Shown here: piece by piece, positions 15,137 to 20,987 of the stretch
Position numbering within the stretch: the stretch's first letter is position 1
Layout of the letters: each line of letters begins with the position of its first letter
IMG/VR virus record: IMGVR_UViG_3300050010_000309
Coordinates: 1-21,477 of that record
Length of the DNA: 21,477 nt
Direction: 5' to 3' (one strand)
Origin: a virus
Position numbers and translations under genes: made by a program
The notes under the pieces: generated by a model
What the model was told of the DNA's origin: nothing
The model's database searches: none
The model's input: the letters and a program-made list of their open reading frames with translations, nothing else

Positions 15137-17388
15137 ACACCATCCGTGCCGGGGATGAAGCCGAATTTTCACGCGGGGAAAACCGCGTCCTGATCAACCG
15201 CGCCGCCAACAATGAGCCGCTGTTTGACGAGGACGAGGCCAAGCGGCTGGGCATGAAGATTTTCAACCGCTGGGGCGAACTCATGGGGGCGCTGTCCCAT
15301 GCCCGCCGCCAGTACCTTTCCAACTTCATGTCCCCGCCCAATTTTTTCAACGTGTCCTTGCCCAAATCCCCGGATGAAGTCCGCGCCGAATGGGAAGGCA
15401 TCATTACGGAAACCATCAACGAGCGCATGAAGGAAGGCGAAGGCGCGTTGCAATTCTTTGAACTGCACCGCTCCCGCTGGGCGGCGGTGGTGTGTCACGG
15501 CATCGGTCCGATGCTTTGGGAAGATGAATTCTCCTGGCTCCCGCGCTTCGTTGCCATTGAGGACTTGCGCGTTCCCACCGACACCGAATTGTCTTTCCGC
15601 AACCTGACGTGGTTTGCCGTCCGCATCCCCTACACCCCGGGCGAACTCTCGCGCAAGGCGTTTTCTGATGCCGTCAGCAAGTTTCAATGGAACCGACCCG
15701 CCGTGGCCAAGCTGCTTTCCAGCGTGCAGGAATGCAACACCGTCATGGCCGAAAACAACTACGATTGGAACAGTGTCCCGGAAAAGTTTGAGGAATTGCG
15801 CAAGCAAAACGCCGGTTATTGGACCGGGGACGCCATGCCCACAATCAACCTTTGGCATTTTTACCACGAGGACGAGGACGGGAACTGGAATTTGAAGGTG
15901 GTCCCCGAAAATAACACCGCTGGCACCACCTCCGCCGACGAGGACGAATTTGTTTGCCAGTCACAAGAACCGGTGGCCGGAACCTGGCGGCATATCCTCC
16001 ATGTCCAGTTCGGCGATCTGAACAACAAGGCACCCTTCATGTATCACAGCGTCCGCAGCCTTGGCTTTGCCTTGTTCGAGCCATGCTACTGGACGGATTA
16101 CACCCGCTGCCGGTTGCTGCAACACACGCTGGACCAATTCAACATCATGCTCCGCGTAACGGACCCCGTGGACCGTGCCCGCGCCCAAATTCAGGTGTTC
16201 CAAAATCTGGCCGTCTTGAAACCGGGCGTCAACATCATCCCCCAAAGTGAGCGCCACCAAGTGGACGCCGCGCTGGTGGAATCCGTGATGGCCCAAACCA
16301 AACAACTGCAACAGGAGGCGTCCACTGCCTACACCCAACAAATTGACACCGGCACCAAAAAGGAACAGACCGCGTTTGAAGTGGGCGTCCACGTCCAGCA
16401 AAACAACGCCATGCTGTCCGGCCTGATGTTGACCGCTGGCATTTATGAAAAATTCGCCGCCAAGGAAATCTGCCGCCGTTTCTGCCTCCAAGGCTCTGAC
16501 GATAAGGACGTGGTTGAATTCCAGAAGGAATGCAAAAAATCCGGCATCCCGCGCGAGTGGCTGGACGAAAAAAAGTGGCGCGTGGAAATAAACCTGCCTT
16601 TGGGCAACGGCAATCCCACGATGGCGATGGTTGAATCCGAAAACGCCTTGAAGCTCCGGCCCATGTTGGACCCCACGGCGCAAGCGGAAGCCCTGCATGA
16701 TGCCGCCGTGCAAATGGTGGGTGCCAAACGCGCCCGCCGCTGGGTGAAGATCAACCCGCCCAAGGTGAGTGAAGCCAGCAACGCCGCCGCCAACGCCTTC
16801 CCGCTGATGATGCTGGGATTGCCCCCGCAAATCCCGGAAGGGCTGAACCCGATTCAGCAGATTCAAACCCTGTTGGGGCTGGCGGGCGGTTACATCGTGA
16901 GCATTGAGAAAACCACCAAGGTGCCCACACCCAAAGAACTCACCGGGTTGCAAAACGTGGTGGGATACCTGGGCAAGCTCATTCACGGCATGAAGGGGGA
17001 CACCGGCAACGAGCAACTCTACAAGAAGTTCAACCACGACTTGATGCAGTTGACCAACGAACTCAAAAAGCTGCAACAAAAGCTGCAAGCCGAAATGGAA
17101 AAGCGGGCCCAGCAAAAGGACGGAGGCAAGGCCCAACTCCTGTTGGCCGAAACCAAGGCCAAACTGCAAGCCGAACAGGCGTTGACCAACCAGAAGTTGA
17201 AACACAATGAGTTGATGGCCCGGCAAAAACTCCGCACCCAAGAAGTGAAGGACCAACAGGCCCGGCGCCATGCCGAAGTTGGCCACGTTGGCGATCAGCG
17301 GCGCAAAGCCGTGTCCACCGCCACGGATATTCACTTGAAAAAGGAAAGCGCCAAGGCCAGCCAAAAAGCCCTGGATAAAGACGAATGA
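15103..17388 (+). CDS. Portal protein (podovirus-type head-tail connector)
   Basis: 761 residues, with AAGGAAA 8 nt before ATG 15103. The size, the location after terL, and the segments MKIFNRWGELMGALSHARRQ, GIGPMLWEDEFSWLPRFV, EDLRVPTDTELSF and a helical C-terminal half fit podovirus portal proteins. Twelve copies would form the ring through which DNA is packaged and to which the tail attaches. Residues about 395-440 hold a Gln-rich TKQLQQEASTAYTQQ stretch next to the likely stem/clip region. Residues about 640-761 are a long charged Lys/Gln/Glu-rich coiled coil that could be a barrel extension. The stop overlaps the next ATG (ATGA). Confidence 0.88.
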   Translation: MPNFSEPSKVLDTIRAGDEAEFSRGENRVLINRAANNEPLFDEDEAKRLGMKIFNRWGELMGALSHARRQYLSNFMSPPNFFNVSLPKSPDEVRAEWEGIITETINERMKEGEGALQFFELHRSRWAAVVCHGIGPMLWEDEFSWLPRFVAIEDLRVPTDTELSFRNLTWFAVRIPYTPGELSRKAFSDAVSKFQWNRPAVAKLLSSVQECNTVMAENNYDWNSVPEKFEELRKQNAGYWTGDAMPTINLWHFYHEDEDGNWNLKVVPENNTAGTTSADEDEFVCQSQEPVAGTWRHILHVQFGDLNNKAPFMYHSVRSLGFALFEPCYWTDYTRCRLLQHTLDQFNIMLRVTDPVDRARAQIQVFQNLAVLKPGVNIIPQSERHQVDAALVESVMAQTKQLQQEASTAYTQQIDTGTKKEQTAFEVGVHVQQNNAMLSGLMLTAGIYEKFAAKEICRRFCLQGSDDKDVVEFQKECKKSGIPREWLDEKKWRVEINLPLGNGNPTMAMVESENALKLRPMLDPTAQAEALHDAAVQMVGAKRARRWVKINPPKVSEASNAAANAFPLMMLGLPPQIPEGLNPIQQIQTLLGLAGGYIVSIEKTTKVPTPKELTGLQNVVGYLGKLIHGMKGDTGNEQLYKKFNHDLMQLTNELKKLQQKLQAEMEKRAQQKDGGKAQLLLAETKAKLQAEQALTNQKLKHNELMARQKLRTQEVKDQQARRHAEVGHVGDQRRKAVSTATDIHLKKESAKASQKALDKDE

Positions 17389-17765
17389 AAATCATCATCC
17401 AAACCATTCCGCACGCGCAACAGTCCTATCCCACGGTGGGCGATTGGCGACGTGGCCCGGATGGCACCCTCAAAATCAACGTCAGTTCCGAAATCGGGCG
17501 CAAATACGCCTTGCTGGTGGCGCTCCATGAATTGATTGAAGTGACCTTGTGTGAAGACCGGGGAATCACTTGTGAAATGGTGGACACTTTTGACAAAAAG
17601 TTTGAAGAACACCGACACCCGGACAATTACAGCGAGCCGGGGGACGACCCCGCCGCGCCGTACCGGAACGAACATTTTTTTGCCACCAACATTGAGCGCC
17701 AAATGGCCCATGAAATGCAAGTGGACTGGGCCGACTACGAAGCCGCGATCGACGCCCTGCCATGA
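17385..17765 (+). CDS. Conserved phage protein with a HELIE (HExxE) motif
   Basis: 126 residues, in an ATGA overlap with the portal gene. The core is a beta-rich start (MKIIIQTIPH, YPTVGDW, DGTLKINVS), then a helix carrying ALHELIEVTLCE (H48, E49, E52), then DTFDKKFEEHR and the conserved EPGDDPAAPYRNEHFFATNIE. The order is typical of a small phage family found near portal genes. HELIE resembles the zinc-peptidase HExxH helix with the second His replaced by Glu; more acidic and His residues follow (E74, H76, H97) that could complete a metal site. Whether it is a peptidase, a metal-binding scaffold or neither cannot be read from the sequence. Its stop overlaps the ATP-grasp gene start. Confidence 0.75.
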   Translation: MKIIIQTIPHAQQSYPTVGDWRRGPDGTLKINVSSEIGRKYALLVALHELIEVTLCEDRGITCEMVDTFDKKFEEHRHPDNYSEPGDDPAAPYRNEHFFATNIERQMAHEMQVDWADYEAAIDALP

Positions 17766-19051
17766 AACCCCTTTCCGAACTTCACTGCCTCGTGGTGGAT
17801 ACCGGCCTTTTCCTCCACATCGCCCGGCGGCTCGCCCGTGACTACGCCAAGGTTTACTACTGGTCCCCGTGGGAAACCGCGTTCCCCCATTTCCGGGATG
17901 ATCTGCCCGGCGATGGATACCCGGACATTACCCGCGTGGAATCCGTGGAAGGCATCGAGGACAGCATTGACTTGGCCGTGTTCCCGGATATTGGCTATTC
18001 CGACCTGCAAAAGCGGCTGGCCAAGAAAATGCCCGTGTGGGGATGCCGTGGCGCGGACGTTTTGGAGGCCCGCCGCGGGGAATTCTTGAAGGTGTTGAAG
18101 GCGGAAACGGATTTGCCCGTTCCCAAGGCCGAAAAAATCAAAGGCGTCACCAATCTGCGGCTGTTCTTGGCCGACAACCCGGACCAATACATCAAAGTGT
18201 CCACCTACCGGGGGGATTTCGAGACGTTCCATTTCCGCAGCATGGAGGAAGACGGCCCCATCCTGGACGACATTGCCGCCAAGCTCGGACCCATCAAGGA
18301 AAACGTGGTGTTCTACGCCTTCTCTGACATTGAAACCGAGATTGAGGACGGCATTGACACCTACTGCATTGACGGCCAGTGGCCGACCACGGTCATGCAC
18401 GGGATTGAGAACAAGGACAAGTCCTTTGTCGGCTCATTCCAAAAAATGGCCGACATCGCCCCCGAAACCAGTTGTGTGAACCATGCTTTCGGCCCGATCT
18501 TGGCCAAGTACGGCTACCGGGGGTTCTTTTCCACGGAAGTCCGCATCACCCCGGAGAAGGAAAGCTATTTCATTGACCCCACTTGCCGCGCCCCCAGCCC
18601 GCCCAGCCAGGTTTTTTGCGAAATGACGGCCAACTATGGGGAAATCATCTGGCAAGGCGCTCAAGGCAATCTGGTGGAGCCGGAAGCCAATGCCCAATTC
18701 GGCGTCCAAGCCATTTTTAAGTGTGACCGTGACCATTGGAACGTGCTGAAAATCCCGGAAGAACTCACTGAATGGGTGAAGGTGGGTTTTTCCTGCAAAA
18801 ATGACGGCCTGATTTGTGTCCCGCCCCACCCCGAAGGCGTCTCTGAAATCGGCTGGGTCTGCGCCATCGGTGACACCGTCCCCGAAGCCATTGAATCGCT
18901 CCGGGAAAAGGTGGACTTGATGCCGGAAGGCGTCCATGTGGAATTCGAGTCCTTGGCCAAGCTCCTGACCGAGATGAAAACCGCCAAGGAGGCGGGAATT
19001 GAGTTTTCGGAGCAACCCATCCCCGAACCGGCCAGCGTCATTGAGGCATAA
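17762..19051 (+). CDS. ATP-grasp ligase, PurD-like
   Basis: 429 residues, in an ATGA overlap with the HELIE gene; last gene of the packaging operon. Residues about 6-90 look like the Rossmann-type front domain of ATP-grasp enzymes (DLAVFPDIGYSDLQKRLAKK). The ATP-grasp core follows: RGADVLEARRGEFLK (96-110), LPVPKAEKIKG, the nucleotide lysine segment YIKVSTYRGDFETF (143-156), and the metal-binding region FFSTEVRI ... YFIDPTCRAPSPPSQ (255-283), where E259 and D272 are likely ligands. A C-terminal segment (GWVCAIGDTVPEAIESL) resembles the PurD C-terminus. ATP-grasp enzymes join a carboxylate to an amine via an acyl phosphate. The substrate is unknown; purine synthesis, peptide tagging or protein modification are all possible. 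Confidence 0.82.
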   Translation: MKPLSELHCLVVDTGLFLHIARRLARDYAKVYYWSPWETAFPHFRDDLPGDGYPDITRVESVEGIEDSIDLAVFPDIGYSDLQKRLAKKMPVWGCRGADVLEARRGEFLKVLKAETDLPVPKAEKIKGVTNLRLFLADNPDQYIKVSTYRGDFETFHFRSMEEDGPILDDIAAKLGPIKENVVFYAFSDIETEIEDGIDTYCIDGQWPTTVMHGIENKDKSFVGSFQKMADIAPETSCVNHAFGPILAKYGYRGFFSTEVRITPEKESYFIDPTCRAPSPPSQVFCEMTANYGEIIWQGAQGNLVEPEANAQFGVQAIFKCDRDHWNVLKIPEELTEWVKVGFSCKNDGLICVPPHPEGVSEIGWVCAIGDTVPEAIESLREKVDLMPEGVHVEFESLAKLLTEMKTAKEAGIEFSEQPIPEPASVIEA

Positions 19052-19174
19052 AAAACGCCAACCCGCTAAAATTGGTGGCTGGAGCAATAGTGAGCTTGCA
19101 TCTGACGCTTAGAAAGCGCCCGTTTTCAAACACGTTAAACTATCCAGCCATTAGGAGGGGCCGCGCCCGACTGG
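19052..19174. other. Convergent intergenic region between packaging and replication-side blocks
   Basis: No convincing gene is present. Plus-strand genes end at 19051, and the next candidate on the minus strand ends at 19175. The stretch contains one short hairpin with a T-run (19106-19126) and otherwise nothing I can assign. Confidence 0.5.
19106..19126 (+). terminator. Weak candidate terminator after the packaging operon
   Basis: CGCTT-AGA-AAGCG forms a 5-bp stem with a 3-nt loop, followed by CCCG and TTTT. It lies 55 bp after the last plus-strand stop, where a terminator is expected between convergent operons. The stem is short and the T-run is offset, so support is modest. Confidence 0.3.
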
Positions 19175-19279
19175 CTATTGCCGCGCGATTTCCTTTGGCG
19201 TTGGCGTGTTCGCTTCCCAACCGCAGGCTTTATCGCAACGGGTTTCACCAGCCGTTGCCCACGCCCTTTTATCGCTCAT
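19175..19279 (-). CDS. Possible 34-residue phage ORF
   Basis: ATG 19279 to TAG 19175, preceded closely by a G-rich stretch (GGGGGCGGGGG) that could act as a ribosome site. The product starts MSDKRAWATAG and ends GWEANTPTPKEIARQ. The ending recalls the TPTPEEIA motif of small phage proteins that normally run on for 20-40 more residues, so this may be a truncated copy or a chance ORF. It follows the 186-residue gene on the same strand. Low confidence. Confidence 0.25.
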   Translation of the reverse strand: MSDKRAWATAGETRCDKACGWEANTPTPKEIARQ

Positions 19280-19318
19280 CCCCCGCCCCCGCGCAAGCCA
19301 TTTATCTTGAAACCAGGT

Positions 19319-19879
19319 TCAGGCCGCCGCCAGCCTTTCAAACGTCTTCTCATCCCCGTTCGCCAGCGCCGCGCACGCCGCCGCCTCCTTCGCCTTGTAC
19401 GCCGCTGAGGCCGGTTTCCCGTCCATGCCACCATTGCCCCTCTGCACTCGCTTCCGAGTCATCACCCGCTCCCGATACCGCTTTGACCGTTCCGCCGCTG
19501 TGTGATCTTTCTCCCGGTACTTTGTATAGTTCAACGCAATGTAACCCCCCGCCACTCGCACCAGCCGGCGTCCCTCGTAATCCGGGGTCCGGCTCTCATA
19601 CTCTGGCTCGCCCAACCGCTCCAAGGCTGAAAGCCCAGCCTCCAATTCCATCCCCGCCCGCCGTACTATCCCAATTCCCGCCGCCTCCACCATCCCGTAC
19701 CACCCGGCGGCTATCTCAAACCCGGTTTCCTCCAACGTCCGCACCCGGATTTGTTTCGCCGGTTCCTTCAATTCGTAGGGCACTGCCATCAGTAGCGCCG
19801 TGATGAACAATTCCCGCGCCTCACGGTCAACCCACAAAGTTGAGTCCAACATGCCGCAATCCAGTTTCACGAAAGCCAT
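19319..19879 (-). CDS. Conserved phage protein, possible replication or regulatory DNA-binding protein
   Basis: 186 residues from ATG 19879. The frame is open to 19936, but MAFVKLDCGMLDSTLW is the start I expect for this family. The protein reads DREARELFITALLMAVPYEL, GFEIAAGWYGMVEAAGIGIV, LSALERLGEPEYESRTPDYEGRR split across adjacent segments, then GGYIALNYTKYREKDHTAAE and a very basic SKRYRERVMTRKR. The first 110 or so residues have the layout of a winged-helix-like domain, and the basic tail suggests nucleic-acid binding. Similar proteins are common beside replication genes in environmental phages, with no function known to me. Directly upstream lie an operator-like element overlapping the ATG and an iteron-like region. 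Possible roles are replication initiator or helicase loader, or regulator. C-terminal Ala-rich helices complete it. Confidence 0.72.
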   Translation of the reverse strand: MAFVKLDCGMLDSTLWVDREARELFITALLMAVPYELKEPAKQIRVRTLEETGFEIAAGWYGMVEAAGIGIVRRAGMELEAGLSALERLGEPEYESRTPDYEGRRLVRVAGGYIALNYTKYREKDHTAAERSKRYRERVMTRKRVQRGNGGMDGKPASAAYKAKEAAACAALANGDEKTFERLAAA

Positions 19880-19894
19880 ATAGCACATGCTACA
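19879..19894 (-). promoter_or_regulatory. Operator-like inverted repeat TGTAGC-N4-GCTATA at a start codon
   Basis: Read on the minus strand, TGTAGC ATGT GCTATA ends on the A of the ATG of the 186-residue gene. It differs from the perfect repeat at 12561-12576 by one arm base (and in the spacer), and holds the same position relative to an ATG. A regulator bound here could block initiation of the gene, perhaps as autoregulation. Confidence 0.45.
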
Positions 19895-19900
19895 TTTAAC

Positions 19901-19951
19901 CGTCACGCGTGTCAAGTGTCGCGTCACGCGTAGCAAGCCGTAGCGTCACGC
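19901..19951 (+). repeat. Three iteron-like repeats, CGTCACGC every 21-22 bp
   Basis: CGTCACGCGT at 19901 and 19922 and CGTCACGC at 19944. The first two copies also share CAAG at the same offset. Spacing of 21 then 22 bp equals two helical turns, as in protein-binding iterons. They lie just upstream of the 186-residue gene. Confidence 0.6.
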
Positions 19952-19990
19952 AAGCAGAAGCAGAAGCATACTACACCGCGCGCACCAAAA

Positions 19991-20053
19991 TGCTGACACA
20001 TTCTTACGTCAGCAAAGTAAGCCAGTCGTCAGCAGAGTAAGCCACGGTAAGCC
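19991..20053 (+). repeat. 18-bp direct repeats with a third partial copy and an inverted half-site
   Basis: CGTCAGCAAAGTAAGCCA (20007-20024) and CGTCAGCAGAGTAAGCCA (20027-20044) differ at one base with a 20-bp period; CGGTAAGCC (20045-20053) is a partial third copy. TGCTGAC (19991-19997) faces GTCAGCA (20008-20014) as a 7-bp inverted repeat. Confidence 0.6.
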
Positions 20054-20056
20054 CAT

Positions 20057-20074
20057 GCAGACGCAGACGCAGAC
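20057..20074 (+). repeat. Tandem hexamer GCAGAC x3
   Basis: Three perfect copies of GCAGAC lie head to tail. A related AGCAGA-type run lies at 19952-19967. Confidence 0.6.
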
Positions 20075-20102
20075 AGGGAGTCTGAGGGGTGCAAAATCAG
20101 TC

Positions 20103-20153
20103 ATCCGGGAAAGCCGGATAACTCAAAAATGAGGTTCGGATACCCCGGATACC
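20103..20153. repeat. CCGGATA hairpin and two CGGATACC direct repeats
   Basis: ATCCGG-GAAAG-CCGGAT (20103-20119) is a 6-bp hairpin. CGGATACC follows at 20137-20144 and 20146-20153. The same CGGATACC core forms the long inverted repeat at 20916-20962 on the other side of the small coiled-coil gene. Confidence 0.5.
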
Positions 20154-20232
20154 TTTTCCCCACTCCAACCAGAGAAAAATCAAGCTTAACCCCCTACGCG
20201 GTAAACGCGGTAAACGCGGAAAATGAGGTTCG
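20126..20232 (+). repeat. 13-bp direct repeat AAAATGAGGTTCG, 94 bp apart
   Basis: Perfect copies occupy 20126-20138 and 20220-20232. The second directly follows the ACGCGGTAA tandem array. Confidence 0.6.
20196..20222 (+). repeat. Tandem 9-mer ACGCGGTAA x2 plus variant
   Basis: ACGCGGTAA at 20196 and 20205, then ACGCGGAAA at 20214, all head to tail. An A/T-rich stretch follows, as at DNA-unwinding sites of iteron origins. Confidence 0.55.
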
Positions 20233-20273
20233 ATTAAAAACGGGGTGGTACAAATCCGCCAACACCGCCAGGA

Positions 20274-20311
20274 CCCCCCCCCTCCCCCCTCGTCCCACCC
20301 CCCCCCTCCCC
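20274..20311 (-). other. G-run cluster on the minus strand, candidate G-quadruplex
   Basis: On the plus strand are C9, C6, C3, C9 and C4 runs separated by one to four bases. The minus strand therefore has five closely spaced G-runs, more than enough for an intramolecular G-quadruplex. Such long homopolymers are also prone to length error in sequencing. Confidence 0.6.
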
Positions 20312-20507
20312 GGACTGGGCAAAACCGTGGTCATCCCCTCGTAGTCATGGCCGATGGCAGGCCGATGCACACCACGAGCGGTGAGTGTCCAAAATCGAAT
20401 TAAGGACACACAACATCCATTATACTCAATTGAGGCCGTTGATTTTCAACGACTTACGCAAGCAAGGATTGAGGAAAACTGAAAACCACAACCTGTAGTG
20501 GTATCGA

Positions 20508-20861
20508 TCAAAGTTCCCGTAACGCTGGCCGTCGCTCCCGGATTGATTTTCGGACGCCTGCGGTTGGCCGTGCCAGCGGCCAGAGCCGGGCCTTGGTCGA
20601 GGCGATGGCCGCAGCAAGCTTGAAGTTCTTGGCGTCCAAGGCGGCGTCCAGTTCTCTGTCCAACGTCGCAATCTGCTTCTTGGTGGCCACGATTGCCGCA
20701 TCCTCATTGCCAGCGGCCTGCAATTCGACTTGCGCTGCTTCGAGGGCCTTCCGGTCGGCTTCCCGCTGCCGGCGCGCCGTCCATGACCGGCGGGCCATCT
20801 CGCGGGCATTTCCACGGTTGAAGCGATGGTTGAGCGGGGGTGGGTTGGGATCGGTGTTCAT
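20508..20861 (-). CDS. Small basic coiled-coil phage protein of unknown function
   Basis: 117 residues from ATG 20861. The N-terminus MNTDPNPPPLNHRFNRGNAR is Pro/Asn-rich. MARRSWTARRQREADRKALE then begins a charged helical segment, and residues about 30-90 (Ala/Glu/Lys/Gln-rich, with ATLDRELDAALDA) look like a coiled coil or helical hairpin. The C-terminus ends in SIRERRPALREL. There is no catalytic motif. A GGAGA lies 13 nt before the ATG, rather far for a ribosome site. It is flanked by the CGGATACC-type repeats on both sides and follows the primase gene. I do not recognise the family; a DNA-associated role is a guess from charge and position. Confidence 0.6.
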   Translation of the reverse strand: MNTDPNPPPLNHRFNRGNAREMARRSWTARRQREADRKALEAAQVELQAAGNEDAAIVATKKQIATLDRELDAALDAKNFKLAAAIASTKARLWPLARPTAGVRKSIRERRPALREL

Positions 20862-20915
20862 AAAGTCATTCAGAATCTCCGTGATTGTGAATTTCCCCAG
20901 TGGAGTGGGAAAATG

Positions 20916-20962
20916 GTATCCGAGCTATCCGAACCGCCGATTGCCGGATACTTCGGATACCC
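20916..20962. repeat. 17-bp imperfect inverted repeat downstream of the primase gene
   Basis: GGTATCCGAGCTATCCG (20916-20932) and CGGATACTTCGGATACC (20946-20962) pair at 15 of 17 positions around a 13-nt loop. The element lies 25 bp after the primase stop on the minus strand and is followed there by ATTTTCCC, so it could terminate transcription. Its internal repetition of TATCCG and the related sites at 20137-20153 equally suggest protein binding. Confidence 0.55.
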
Positions 20963-20987
20963 TTCTGCCAGTTGGTCTGACAAAATT

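Larger units (their letters stand above)
19895..20507. other. Repeat-rich non-coding region, candidate origin or control region
   Basis: About 610 bp with no convincing gene: the short ORFs here run through tandem repeats and homopolymers and have no family signal. It holds at least six separate families of short repeats, two hairpins or palindromes (20103-20119; CTCAATTGAG at 20425-20434) and long C-runs. It lies between a small coiled-coil gene and a conserved replication-side gene, downstream of a primase-helicase. Together these suggest an origin or multi-operator control region, by inference only. Confidence 0.5.

Noticed and set aside
15961-17364. 467-residue minus-strand ORF opposite the portal gene
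   Set aside because: The plus frame has the portal family layout and good coupling to its neighbours; the antisense ORF has none.
17430-17765. Calling the HELIE protein an active zinc peptidase
   Set aside because: The motif is HExxE, not HExxH, and the third ligand cannot be assigned from sequence, so it is described only as metal-site-like.
19072-19803. 243-residue plus-strand Pro/Ser-rich ORF
   Set aside because: It lies antisense to the conserved 186-residue gene. The composition is that of a shadow frame.
19901-20053. CRISPR array
   Set aside because: Repeat units are only 8-18 bp with 21-22 or 20 bp periods and no spacer diversity or cas genes; they fit iterons better.
20130-20344. 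Small ORFs on either strand across 20130-20409
   Set aside because: They run through tandem 9-mers and C-runs, giving low-complexity Pro or Gly products without any family-like segment.
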